Below are positions 1 through 8,087 of a DNA stretch of 64,000 nucleotides, piece after piece. Position numbers and translations under genes: made by a program. Every line of letters starts with the position of its first letter. The stretch's first letter is position 1. The stretch is from Lachnospiraceae bacterium (GTDB lineage Bacteria; Bacillota; Clostridia; Lachnospirales; Lachnospiraceae): positions 113,863-177,862 of the forward strand of contig CAJTBO010000007.1 of assembly GCA_910573755.1 (NCBI GenBank), given 5' to 3'. Below the pieces are notes generated by a model. That model searched no databases. It worked only from the letters and a program-made list of their open reading frames with translations, and had not been told where the DNA came from.

Positions 1-1
1 C

Positions 2-373
2 AGAATGGGCTGGTTTGACTGTGTGGCTTCCAAGTATGGCTGCCGTCTGCAGGGAACAACGGATGTGGCGTTTACAGTGTTGGATGTACTCGGATATCTG
101 GACGAGATTCCGGTCTGCGTGGGCTATGAAATAGACGGGGAGGTGACAACGGATTTCCCTGTTACCCATAAACTGGAAAAAGCGAAACCTGTGCTTGAGA
201 CGCTGCCCGGTTGGAAGAGTGATATCAGAGGCATCAGGAAGTATGAGGATCTGCCGGAGAACTGCAGAAAATATATCGAGTTTATCGAGCGGCAGATCGA
301 ATATCCGATCACCATGGTGAGCAACGGACCGGGAAGAGAGGATATCATATACAGGGAGAGCGCTCTGAAATAA
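2..373 (+). CDS. purA: Adenylosuccinate synthetase, C-terminal part (cut by window edge)
   Basis: This is the last ~123 residues of adenylosuccinate synthetase, which joins IMP and aspartate using GTP in the first committed step to AMP in the cytoplasm. The reading frame is open from the left edge, so the start and the GTP-binding N-terminus lie outside the window. The family tail is clear: GWFD near the start, CVGYEIDG, PGWKSDI, YEDLPENC and GPGRED near the end. The stop TAA is followed after 23 bases by a HAD phosphatase, so the two may be co-transcribed. The purE/M/N/D genes are 43 kb away, so the purine pathway is scattered. The identification is secure; only completeness is unknown. Confidence 0.95.
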   Translation, partial: RMGWFDCVASKYGCRLQGTTDVAFTVLDVLGYLDEIPVCVGYEIDGEVTTDFPVTHKLEKAKPVLETLPGWKSDIRGIRKYEDLPENCRKYIEFIERQIEYPITMVSNGPGREDIIYRESALK

Positions 374-396
374 TCTGGAAAGAAATGGTTGGATAT

Positions 397-1002
397 ATGA
401 TCAGGAATATTATTTTTGATATCGGCAATGTGCTGGCGGATTTTGGCTGGAGGGACTTCTTTGGGAAGTTCGGCTATGAGGGAGAGACGCTTGAGAGACT
501 GGCGGCGGCTACCGTAAAAAGTGCCGTGTGGGATGAAGTGGACAGAGGCGTCTGGAGCGAGGAAGAACTGGTGGAGGGATTTATCCGAAATGATCCCGGG
601 CTGGAACCAGAGATCCGCCGGATTTTCGAAAATGTCCGCGGTATGGTGTCAAAGCGGGAATACGCCATCCCCTGGATCAAAGAACTGCGGAAGGCGGGAT
701 ATCGTTGCTATTATCTTTCCAATTTCAGCAGCAAGGCGCACAGGGATTGCATAGATGCGCTGGGTTTTCTGGAATATATGGACGGCGGTATTTTATCCTA
801 CAGGGACAAACTGATCAAGCCCCAGAGAGAGATCTATCAGCTTTTGCTGGAGCGGTATGGACTGAAGGCGGAGGAGAGCGTATTTCTGGACGATACGGAA
901 AAGAATCTTTCGGGGGCGGAAAAACTTGGCATCCGTACGATCCTGTTCCGGAGCAGGGAGCAGGCGGTGGAGGATCTGGAAAAACTGGGTGTTATCCTAT
1001 GA
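397..1002 (+). CDS. HAD-superfamily hydrolase, subfamily IA (YihX-like phosphatase)
   Basis: A 201-residue soluble HAD phosphatase. Motif I is FDIGNVLADF (nucleophile Asp8; the second acidic residue is replaced by Gly-Asn, as in YihX-type sugar-phosphatases). Motif II is LSNFS near residue 110, the motif III lysine is in IKPQ, and motif IV is FLDDTEKN near residue 160. The cap is helical and small. The substrate cannot be read from sequence; YihX relatives dephosphorylate alpha-glucose 1-phosphate and other small phosphates. An ATG 12 bases earlier (385) is in frame, but neither start has an ideally spaced ribosome site. I prefer 397 because family members begin M-I-[RK]-N-I-I-F-D. It lies just behind purA. 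Confidence 0.85.
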   Translation: MIRNIIFDIGNVLADFGWRDFFGKFGYEGETLERLAAATVKSAVWDEVDRGVWSEEELVEGFIRNDPGLEPEIRRIFENVRGMVSKREYAIPWIKELRKAGYRCYYLSNFSSKAHRDCIDALGFLEYMDGGILSYRDKLIKPQREIYQLLLERYGLKAEESVFLDDTEKNLSGAEKLGIRTILFRSREQAVEDLEKLGVIL

Positions 1003-1120
1003 TATCATGAGTGCCGGCGGGAGGAATGTGCCTGGGTATCCGGCGGGCTGCTTCCGCTTATAAAATAAATAAGATACAAACAAAAATAGGATCAAAAAAT
1101 ATTGAAGGAGACAAACGACA

Positions 1121-1627
1121 ATGGCTTTATTAAAGAAATGGCGGGATATGGCATATTCGGAGACCGCGAACAAAGGCGACCTGCAGAGGCTGTGGAGTCG
1201 GTATTTTGAGGAGGAAAAGGGGATTTACGCACAGCTCCTGAAAAATCCGGATGAAGTGGTGACCGGTACAGTAAAGGAACTGGCGGAGAAGTATGATGTG
1301 ACGATCATGACTATGACCGGTTTCCTGGACGGCATCAATGACAGCCTGAAGGAGCAGAATCCTATTGAAGAGATGGAAGAGGATACGGTGGTAAATCTCG
1401 GGTTTGAGAAGGAACTGCTGTATAAGAACATGGTGGCGGCAGGCGCCGACTGGCTTTACAATCTGGAAGAGTGGGAGCCGATCTTTGATGAGGAAAAGAG
1501 GAAAGAACTGTACAAGGAACAGAAATCTTCCACAACTGTTGTAAAAGAGGAAAAGATATATCCCAATGATCCCTGTCCCTGCGGCAGCGGTAAGAAATAT
1601 AAAAAGTGCTGCGGCAAAGGGAAATGA
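1121..1627 (+). CDS. SEC-C metal-binding motif protein
   Basis: A 168-residue acidic protein ending in a textbook SEC-C zinc-binding motif ([16 protein letters not shown], residues ~149-164), the element also found at the SecA C-terminus, where it binds zinc and contacts SecB or ribosomes. The first ~140 residues are helical with no recognised catalytic motif. Similar small SEC-C proteins are common in Lachnospiraceae and have no established function. The start has a good ribosome site (GAAGGAG with suitable spacing before ATG 1121). It is followed after 24 bases by a DUF4125 gene, and the two probably form one transcript ending at the terminator near 2308-2356. Confidence 0.85.
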   Translation: MALLKKWRDMAYSETANKGDLQRLWSRYFEEEKGIYAQLLKNPDEVVTGTVKELAEKYDVTIMTMTGFLDGINDSLKEQNPIEEMEEDTVVNLGFEKELLYKNMVAAGADWLYNLEEWEPIFDEEKRKELYKEQKSSTTVVKEEKIYPNDPCPCGSGKKYKKCCGKGK

Positions 1628-1651
1628 TAAAAGGACGGGAAGGAGCAGGAG

Positions 1652-2290
1652 ATGGCGGAAATAGGAAAAAAGGAACAGCTTGTCTTTGAGATCACACAGC
1701 TTGAGTGGGATATGTTCCAGCACGTTTACAATACGGGAGGCAGGGCGTCCTGTCAGGATAATCCGGATACTTTTTTTAAGATGCGCATGAGCCAGTGGCT
1801 CGCCTATTCCGAGGAAGCGCTGGAAAGCTATAAAGAGGACTGCGTAAAGGCGATAGAAAACGGGGATAACCTGCTGTGGCAGAAATATGCCCGGATGATG
1901 GAGACTACTTATCCGGACGAGTATGAAAATGTAAAACAGTATCTGCCGGAGATCTCTGAAGAGAGCAGAGAGAAGATCGAGGAGATTGTAAAGATTCATA
2001 TGGAATGGGATGCCTATATGGCGGAGCATTATCCGAATATCAGAAAGCGCGGCAGAGTGGCGACCACCGGGGAGGACGACCCGGCGGCAGGTTCGTCCAC
2101 GGAGAGTTATCTGCGCTGTGAACTGATGTCCTATTCCGAGAAAACAAGGGATCTGATCTACAAAGAGACGAAAGAGGCTTATGCACAGGGGGAGAATACC
2201 CTGCGGGATATCATAGCAAATGAGACTCGGTTTTACGGGTATGAGACGCTGGATGAGGCGGAGAAAAAGCACGGGGAGATCGTAATATAA
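1652..2290 (+). CDS. DUF4125 family protein
   Basis: A 212-residue soluble protein that I recognise as DUF4125-like from the N-terminal pattern (VFEITQLEWDMFQHV, then NTGGRASCQ and TFFKMR) and a helical middle and C-terminal half. No catalytic residues or membrane segments are evident and no function is established for the family. It follows the SEC-C gene closely, starts behind GGAAGGAGCAGGAG, and its stop is just upstream of a strong intrinsic terminator, so it is the last gene of that small operon. Confidence 0.75.
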   Translation: MAEIGKKEQLVFEITQLEWDMFQHVYNTGGRASCQDNPDTFFKMRMSQWLAYSEEALESYKEDCVKAIENGDNLLWQKYARMMETTYPDEYENVKQYLPEISEESREKIEEIVKIHMEWDAYMAEHYPNIRKRGRVATTGEDDPAAGSSTESYLRCELMSYSEKTRDLIYKETKEAYAQGENTLRDIIANETRFYGYETLDEAEKKHGEIVI

Positions 2291-2307
2291 CGAGGATTGA
2301 TAACGGA

Positions 2308-2356
2308 CGCCCGGATAAAAATATTCCTGCAGGGATTTTTTATCCGGGCGGTTTTA
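2308..2356 (+). terminator. Intrinsic terminator after DUF4125 gene
   Basis: Inverted repeat CGCCCGGATAAAAA ... TTTTTTATCCGGGCG with a short loop around CTGCAGG, followed by GTTTTA. The A and T runs on both sides let it work in both directions, but the convergent lacI-type gene ends 90 bases further on. Confidence 0.8.
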
Positions 2357-2441
2357 TTGGTAGATATATTGTATTTTCCTTAAAATGCAGCTTATATTGA
2401 TTAGATGATTCAAAATGGTGTTATGAACTTTTCTATATATT

Positions 2442-3434
2442 TTAATTTATTCTTGGATAGAAGGTGGATGTCAAAATGGTCTGACGAATTGCCTGCCCCG
2501 GGTTTTTGATAAGTTCCATGATCTGTTTGCCGGCTGTTTTTCCGACGGAGGCGGCCGGTTGTGTTATATAATTCATATACTTTAATGCAAAATTATTCCG
2601 ATGCCCTTCATCCCATCCCAAAATCTCCATTTTCTTTTTTAGAACGGCACTGTTTTCGATTTGATAAAGGACGATATCTGTTGCGGTCATACTGTTTATA
2701 GCAACAATTGCCGTGCAGGGATTTGAAGGATCAGTAAAATAATTTTTCCAGCCATCAGCACCTTTTTCAAGTGTATCAAGATATTGGATGTGATCCGGGA
2801 TGACTGGAAGGCCTGCATCCCGCAGAGCTGCTTTATAAGCTTCCGTTCTCTCAATGACTGTGGAAAGTCTTTTAATACCGCCGACAAATGCTATGTTAGA
2901 GTGTCCTCTTTTGATCAGATGGGTTACACCCTGGTACATTGAATCATAACTTGAAACCGTAACGCTGGAAAAAGGGCAGTTGGGTATGGAACGGTCTACA
3001 CATACAAGGGGATACCCGTCAGGTATGCTTTTTATAATAGGCTGATAATCATCTGCTGTACTGGCGAGAACAATGCCGTCGACAATGCCGCTGCTTAAAT
3101 TTACGATGTGTTCCAGTTCCAGTGCGACTGTTTCTTTGGTATTGGCTATTACAACATGATAACCTTCTTCCTTGACCACTTTTTCCAGATGATCAAAAAT
3201 AAGAGAATAATACTCATTTGTAATATCAGGCGTAATAAAACCGACCAGTTTTTTCTTTCCGGTTTTCAGGCTTCTTCCCGCTTCATTCGGGCTGTAATTC
3301 AAGGCTTTAATACTTTCCATAACAAGTGCTGTAGTTTCAGGGCTTACATATCTGGTTTTGTTCAGAACATGGCTTACAGTGGCTGTTGATACGCCGGCAT
3401 GTAAGGCGACATCACGGATTCCTGCTTTTTTCAT
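2442..3434 (-). CDS. LacI-family transcriptional repressor of the sugar-uptake operon
   Basis: A 330-residue LacI/GalR regulator. The N-terminal helix-turn-helix is plain (RDVALHAGVSTATVSHVLN, residues 6-24), followed by the hinge helix (NYSPNEAGRSLKTGK) and a periplasmic-binding-like sugar sensor domain (VGFITPDITNEYY onward). It is read away from the binding-protein gene, and the 256-base divergent region holds two copies of a related palindrome: one just inside the operon transcript start and one in front of this gene. It therefore very probably represses the transport operon and itself until a sugar ligand binds. The ribosome site is AAGGAG before ATG 3434. The ligand is not identifiable from sequence. 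Confidence 0.93.
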   Translation of the reverse strand: MKKAGIRDVALHAGVSTATVSHVLNKTRYVSPETTALVMESIKALNYSPNEAGRSLKTGKKKLVGFITPDITNEYYSLIFDHLEKVVKEEGYHVVIANTKETVALELEHIVNLSSGIVDGIVLASTADDYQPIIKSIPDGYPLVCVDRSIPNCPFSSVTVSSYDSMYQGVTHLIKRGHSNIAFVGGIKRLSTVIERTEAYKAALRDAGLPVIPDHIQYLDTLEKGADGWKNYFTDPSNPCTAIVAINSMTATDIVLYQIENSAVLKKKMEILGWDEGHRNNFALKYMNYITQPAASVGKTAGKQIMELIKNPGQAIRQTILTSTFYPRIN

Positions 3435-3462
3435 AAAAATCTCCTTATATCATACGTAACAA

Positions 3463-3488
3463 AATAAACTGTTACGCAAACCTTTAAA
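3463..3488. promoter_or_regulatory. Operator O2 in front of the lacI-type gene
   Basis: The right half (TTACGCAAACCTTTAAA, 3472-3488) matches 15 of 17 bases of the corresponding part of the operator at 3638-3663, and the left half (3463-3475) keeps 9 of 13 palindrome positions. It lies 29 bases upstream of the regulator start codon. A TATGAT-like -10 (minus strand, 3449-3454) is adjacent, so binding here should cover the regulator promoter. Autoregulation is inferred. Confidence 0.65.
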
Positions 3489-3605
3489 TTAAATCTATAA
3501 TAGATGAAATTGAGTTGTTTGTCAATGAATATTCAAAGTAAATTAGACTAAGATGATGTGCATATTGCCCAAAAATGAATGCGATAATTTGTAGATTATT
3601 AATTA

Positions 3606-3634
3606 TTGACAAATAGTGCATATACTAGTATGAT
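3606..3634 (+). promoter_or_regulatory. Sigma-A promoter of the sugar ABC/esterase operon
   Basis: TTGACA (3606-3611) and TATGAT (3629-3634) are separated by exactly 17 bases, a near-consensus housekeeping promoter. The predicted transcript start falls inside the palindromic operator immediately downstream, so the promoter should be strong but blocked when the LacI-type protein is bound. Confidence 0.85.
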
Positions 3635-3637
3635 GCA

Positions 3638-3663
3638 TTTAAACGATTACGTAAACGTTTAAA
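3638..3663. promoter_or_regulatory. LacI-type operator O1, 26-bp palindrome
   Basis: The left half TTTAAACGATTAC and right half GTAAACGTTTAAA are reverse complements apart from one base, and the centre is ACGT. The site begins 3 bases after the -10 box and spans the transcript start, the classic position for a LacI/GalR repressor. A diverged copy lies at 3463-3488. Confidence 0.85.
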
Positions 3664-3690
3664 CAGAAAAGTTCAAAGGAGGACAAACAA

Positions 3691-4710
3691 TTGAAAAAGA
3701 AAGTAGTTGCAATGCTGATGACAACAGTTATGGCGATTTCACTGGCCGCTTGCGGCGGAAGCCAGGAACCTGCAGATGCTGCAGCGCCGGAAGAAGGAAC
3801 TGCTGCACAGGAAACAGAAACAGCACCTGAAGAAGAAGGAGATACCGTGGCAGAAGGCGAACCGCATGTTTTCGGCTATACCTGTATGGACCTGACAAAT
3901 CCATTCCATATTGCCATGCGTGATGAATTTAAAGCGGTTATTGAGGGAAATGGCGATATATTTATAGATGTGGATGGAAAAAATGACCAGACAAAGCAGA
4001 ATGACGCGATTGAGGATATGATCACACAGGGAATTGAAGTTTTATTTTTAAATCCTGTTGATGCAGCTTCCGTACAGCCGGCTTTGGAATCCTGTGAAGC
4101 AAAGGGCATTAAAGTGGTAAATGTTGACTCCGGTGTTGCAGATACTTCTAAAATTGCCACATATATTTCTTCTGATAATAGAGAAGCGGGAAGACAATGT
4201 GGTGAAAGCATTGTAGAAAGATATCCGGATGGATGCAACATTTGTCTGATTGATAATCCTCTGGCTGATTCTGTTGTGGAACGTGTGGCTGGGCTGGAAG
4301 AAGCAATTGATGGCACGGAATGTAAGATCATAGACAGAAAATCTTATTCTACAATGGATGCCGTACTTGGGGATGTGGAAGATCTTCTTCAGGCTAATTC
4401 AGATATTGACGTATTATGGGGACTTAATGATGACTTTGGTCTGATCATGCTTGGTGCGGTAGAATCTGCGGGACTTCAGGATGAGATTGATGTATATTCT
4501 GTAGATGGTTCTCCATCCGGTAAAACAAGCGTTCAAAACGGAGGCATGTATGCAACGGCAGCGCAGAGTCCGGTAGGTATTGCGGATAAAGCGATCGAGT
4601 GTGCGTATACTTTGCTGGAAGGCGGGACAGTAGATGCATATTATGCTCTGCCGACAACGCTGGTAACACCGGATAATGTAGCTGATAATGTTCCGGATAA
4701 ATGGAATTAA
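3691..4710 (+). CDS. Sugar ABC transporter substrate-binding lipoprotein (RbsB-like)
   Basis: A 339-residue type-I periplasmic binding protein. The start is TTG 3691 behind AAAGGAGG. The N-terminus is a lipoprotein signal (MKKK, hydrophobic stretch, lipobox LAAC with Cys21), followed by a low-complexity Ala/Glu linker to about residue 55 and then the two-lobed Peripla_BP_4 fold (FGYTCMDLTNPFHIAM, ending near DNVPDKWN). It is expected to sit on the outer face of the membrane and deliver a monosaccharide or small glycoside to the permease. The ligand cannot be named. It is the first gene of the operon, and a stem-loop after its stop probably keeps its level above that of the membrane parts. Confidence 0.93.
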   Translation: MKKKVVAMLMTTVMAISLAACGGSQEPADAAAPEEGTAAQETETAPEEEGDTVAEGEPHVFGYTCMDLTNPFHIAMRDEFKAVIEGNGDIFIDVDGKNDQTKQNDAIEDMITQGIEVLFLNPVDAASVQPALESCEAKGIKVVNVDSGVADTSKIATYISSDNREAGRQCGESIVERYPDGCNICLIDNPLADSVVERVAGLEEAIDGTECKIIDRKSYSTMDAVLGDVEDLLQANSDIDVLWGLNDDFGLIMLGAVESAGLQDEIDVYSVDGSPSGKTSVQNGGMYATAAQSPVGIADKAIECAYTLLEGGTVDAYYALPTTLVTPDNVADNVPDKWN

Positions 4711-4723
4711 TAAAAGAAAAAAG

Positions 4724-4750
4724 AAAGGGCAGGCAAAGCTCCTGCCCTTT
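4724..4750 (+). promoter_or_regulatory. Intercistronic stem-loop after the binding-protein gene
   Basis: A perfect 10-bp stem (AAAGGGCAGG / CCTGCCCTTT) with a 7-base loop, not followed by a U-tract. In binding-protein operons such hairpins stabilise the upstream message or cause partial termination, giving more binding protein than ATPase. The role here is inferred from position. Confidence 0.7.
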
Positions 4751-4774
4751 ATAAATGGAAAGGAGGGGTATTTC

Positions 4775-6262
4775 TTGGCTCAAGAAGCATTGCTTTTGAA
4801 AATGGATCATATACACAAAAAATTTCCGGGCGTGTATGCGCTGAATGATGCGAAATTAGAATTAAGAGCAGGAGAAGTGCACGCTTTATTAGGAGAGAAT
4901 GGTGCCGGAAAATCAACATTGATGAAAATTCTTGGCGGCATTTACGAGAAAAATGAGGGAGACATCTACATAGAAGGAAAAAAAGCGGATATTAAATCGG
5001 TAGAAGACGCCAGGGCGGCGGGAATCAGCATTATCCATCAGGAATTAGTTCTGGTTCCTTATCTTACCGTAGCTGAAAATATTTTTCTTGGAAGAGAAGC
5101 TCAGAAGAATGGCTTTTTAGACAGCAGGAAGATGATTCAGGATACACAGGCGGCATTGGATGATTTCGGGTTGAAACTGAATCCGAATTCCTTGATTGCT
5201 GATTTAAATATTGCACAGCAGCAAATGGTAGAAATTGTAAAGGCTATTTCTTTCAATGCAAAGATCATTGTCATGGATGAACCCACAAGTTCTCTCTCAG
5301 ATACGGAAGTAGAAGGACTTTTTAAAAGTATCAGAAAACTGACGGCACGCGGCATCGGTATTATCTATATTTCGCATAGAATGGGTGAACTGGACGAGAT
5401 CGCTGACAGGGTAACCGTTATGAGAGACGGCATGTATGTTGACACGAAAGTAGTGAAAGAAACACCGGGTGATGAACTGATCAGGCTGATGGTCGGACGT
5501 GAACTCACAAATTATTATACAAGAGACTATAACTCATCAAAAGAGATCGTTTTAAAGGTTGAAAATCTGTGCGGAGATAATTCGGATCATGTGAATTTTG
5601 AACTGCATAAGGGGGAAATTCTCGGTTTTGCAGGATTGATCGGGGCGGGGCGGAGTGAAACAATGGAAACGATCTTTGGACTTCGGAAAGCAGTTTCCGG
5701 TAAAGTGGTTTTAAACGGACAGGAGATTCAGGGGCTGCCCACGATTGAAATCATGAAAAAGGGAATCGGGCTTGTACCGGAAGACAGAAGGGATGAGGGA
5801 ATTTTTCCTGATATGCCGACAAAATTTAATGTTACGTTAAAAGTGCTGGATGATTTCATCAGGATTATCCGCGTAAACGGCAGAAAAGAAGCAGAAATTT
5901 TCGACAAATGTGTGAATGATCTGGCAGTTAAGGTGGCGAGCGGCAAGACTCCGATCCGTAATCTTTCGGGCGGAAACCAGCAAAAGGCCATTTTGGGGAG
6001 CTGGCTTGCGGCAAATCCTTCCGTATTGATTCTGGATGAACCGACAAGAGGCGTAGATGTCGGGGCGAAGAGCGAAATCTATACTATTATGAACAACCTT
6101 GCGAAAGAGGGAGTTTCCATAATCATGGTTTCTTCGGATTTGCCGGAAGTATTAAATATGAGTGACAGGATCGCTGTTATGTGTAATGGCGCTGTAACAG
6201 GAATTCTGGATCACACAGAAGCAACACAGACGAAAATTATGGAAAAAGCAGTCCATTATTAA
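4775..6262 (+). CDS. Sugar ABC transporter ATPase with two nucleotide-binding domains (RbsA/MglA-like)
   Basis: A 495-residue tandem ATPase energising sugar uptake. NBD1 has Walker A GENGAGKST, signature LNIAQQQMVEI and Walker B VMDEPTSSL. NBD2 has the usual degenerate Walker A (GLIGAGRSE), signature LSGGNQQKA and Walker B LILDEPTRGVD. This asymmetry is normal for RbsA-type proteins. I start it at TTG 4775, 6 bases after GGAGGGG; the frame is open further upstream, but that would run through the intercistronic hairpin and has no ribosome site. It precedes the permease by 16 bases. Confidence 0.93.
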   Translation: MAQEALLLKMDHIHKKFPGVYALNDAKLELRAGEVHALLGENGAGKSTLMKILGGIYEKNEGDIYIEGKKADIKSVEDARAAGISIIHQELVLVPYLTVAENIFLGREAQKNGFLDSRKMIQDTQAALDDFGLKLNPNSLIADLNIAQQQMVEIVKAISFNAKIIVMDEPTSSLSDTEVEGLFKSIRKLTARGIGIIYISHRMGELDEIADRVTVMRDGMYVDTKVVKETPGDELIRLMVGRELTNYYTRDYNSSKEIVLKVENLCGDNSDHVNFELHKGEILGFAGLIGAGRSETMETIFGLRKAVSGKVVLNGQEIQGLPTIEIMKKGIGLVPEDRRDEGIFPDMPTKFNVTLKVLDDFIRIIRVNGRKEAEIFDKCVNDLAVKVASGKTPIRNLSGGNQQKAILGSWLAANPSVLILDEPTRGVDVGAKSEIYTIMNNLAKEGVSIIMVSSDLPEVLNMSDRIAVMCNGAVTGILDHTEATQTKIMEKAVHY

Positions 6263-6278
6263 GGAGGGAACCATAGAT

Positions 6279-7250
6279 ATGAAAGCAGAAAACAGTTTGT
6301 TGGAAATAATAAAAGAGTATTTTAAAAGAAATGCAGGAATACTGATCGGGCTTATTGCGATTTGTATTATTGTAACATTGAATTCAGATAAATTTCTGAC
6401 ACAGGACAATATTATGAACGTCCTTCGTCAGATTTCTGCCAATATGTATCTGGCAAGTTCCATGCTGATGATTCTGATCGCGGGCGGTATAGATCTTTCC
6501 GTAGGTTCTTTGATAGCGTTGACAGGCGTTGTAGCAGGAACACTTGTGGCAAACGGCGTTCCGGTTCCCGTTGCTTTGATTTTGTGTCTTCTTGGAGGCG
6601 CGCTTTGCGGAGCTGTGAACGGAGCTATTTTGTCGACGACAACGCTTCCGCCATTTATCGTTACATTATCCATGATGAATATTTTAAGAGGGGCGACTTA
6701 TGTATTTACAGGTGGGGCAACTGTCCGTATAGATGACAGGAACTTTATCAATGTGGGAACCGGTTATTTCACAATTATTCCGCTGCCGGTCATTTATATG
6801 TTTATTGTAATTCTTATAGTCTTTCTTGTACTCAACAAAACAAAACTTGGTCGTCATATTTATGCAATCGGCGGAAATCAGAAGGCGGCACAGTTCAGTG
6901 GTATCAGTGTCAGAAAAGTTCGTATGTTTGTTTATGTTTTCAGCGGTATCATGGCTGCTCTTGCAGGGATTGTGACCAGTGCCCGCAACTATTCAGGAAA
7001 TCCGGTTGCCGGAAACGGTGCGGAAATGGATGCTATTGCAGCCTGTGTAGTAGGCGGCGCATCCATGGCGGGGGGGTATGGTTATATTGGCGGAACCCTG
7101 ATCGGCGCACTGATCATCGGTCTTGTGAACAACGGACTGAACCTGATGAGAATCGACTCTTACTGGCAGATCATCTTCAAGGGTGTGATTATTCTGGTTG
7201 CGGTATACATTGATTATTTTAAAAATCTTAAAAAGAATAAAACAAATTAG
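6279..7250 (+). CDS. Sugar ABC transporter permease (RbsC-like)
   Basis: A 323-residue integral membrane protein of the BPD_transp_2 (RbsC/XylH/MglC) family with about ten membrane segments. Recognisable stretches are AGGIDLSVGS (residues ~67-76), STTTLPPFIVTLSMMNILRG and AIGGNQKAAQFSGI near residue 200, the family segment that contacts the ATPase. It forms the channel with the ATPase encoded just upstream. The ribosome site AAGGAGGG lies 14 bases before ATG 6279. Its stop is followed after 11 bases by the first esterase gene, so transport and hydrolysis genes share one transcript. Confidence 0.93.
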   Translation: MKAENSLLEIIKEYFKRNAGILIGLIAICIIVTLNSDKFLTQDNIMNVLRQISANMYLASSMLMILIAGGIDLSVGSLIALTGVVAGTLVANGVPVPVALILCLLGGALCGAVNGAILSTTTLPPFIVTLSMMNILRGATYVFTGGATVRIDDRNFINVGTGYFTIIPLPVIYMFIVILIVFLVLNKTKLGRHIYAIGGNQKAAQFSGISVRKVRMFVYVFSGIMAALAGIVTSARNYSGNPVAGNGAEMDAIAACVVGGASMAGGYGYIGGTLIGALIIGLVNNGLNLMRIDSYWQIIFKGVIILVAVYIDYFKNLKKNKTN

Positions 7251-7261
7251 GAGGCATTAAC

Positions 7262-8086
7262 ATGGCTTTTATGCAGTGCAATTTTTTTTCGCCTGCTCTG
7301 AATTATAGTACGAATATTAATGTTTTTGTACCAACTCCGAATTCAGATGAAGTATTGAATCATAAGACGGCGGATTATTTTGAGGAAGGCAACAAATTCC
7401 AGGTGTTGTATCTGCTCCATGGGGCTTATGGGGACTATTCTGACTGGTACCGGCTTACAAGTATTGAAAAATATGGTCAGACACATAAATTAGCGGTTGT
7501 TACGCCTTCTGTTTCCAATAGCTTTTATCAAGATATGTATCGCGGTTCGGCTTATCTGACCTATATACTGGAGGAGTTGCCGGCGTTTGTAAAATCTATT
7601 TTTCCGGTTAGTGATAAGAGAGAAGATACTTTTGTAGCAGGACTATCTATGGGCGGTTATGGAGCCGTAAAACTGGCTTTTGAGAAACCGGAACAGTATG
7701 GCGCATGTGCCAGTCTGTCAGGAGCATTGGATATTGTAAAGACAATGGAAATGGAAAGAAATAAAATAATAGAGGGACCGTTTCGCTGGGATGCTATTTT
7801 CGAATGTCCGGAGGGGCTTGAGGGTTCTGACGCGGATTTATTTGCGCTGGCAAAAAAGAGGATATCTGAGGGAAGAGAACTTCCGAAATTGTACCAGACG
7901 GTAGGAACGGAAGATTTTATTTATGAAGTGAATTTGAGTGCGAAAACAAAGTGGGAAGAGATAGGGATAGACTTTACTTTTGAGGAATATCCGGGTATCC
8001 ATGATTGGGATTTCTGGGATACTTATATTCAAAGAGTGCTGGAGTGGCTTCCTTTAAAAAATGATTCGATAAAGGAGGCAGATTGA
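7262..8086 (+). CDS. Esterase, tributyrin/feruloyl-esterase (PF00756) type, copy 1
   Basis: A 274-residue alpha/beta hydrolase without a signal peptide, so probably cytoplasmic. The nucleophile elbow is GLSMGGYGA (Ser near residue 129), the acid is in GTEDFIYE and the histidine in GIHDWDFW, and the oxyanion region is YLLHGAYGDYSDW. This layout matches the esterase-D/EstA family. Being in a sugar-uptake operon, it probably removes acyl groups (acetyl, feruloyl or similar) from an imported sugar or glycoside; this is inference. It is followed one base later by a clear paralogue that starts with GTG. Confidence 0.88.
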   Translation: MAFMQCNFFSPALNYSTNINVFVPTPNSDEVLNHKTADYFEEGNKFQVLYLLHGAYGDYSDWYRLTSIEKYGQTHKLAVVTPSVSNSFYQDMYRGSAYLTYILEELPAFVKSIFPVSDKREDTFVAGLSMGGYGAVKLAFEKPEQYGACASLSGALDIVKTMEMERNKIIEGPFRWDAIFECPEGLEGSDADLFALAKKRISEGRELPKLYQTVGTEDFIYEVNLSAKTKWEEIGIDFTFEEYPGIHDWDFWDTYIQRVLEWLPLKNDSIKEAD

Positions 8087-8087
8087 A

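Noticed and set aside
1130..2272. 380-codon frame on the minus strand
   Set aside because: It lies entirely opposite the SEC-C and DUF4125 genes, has no ribosome site and reads as Leu/Phe/Arg-rich antisense sequence.
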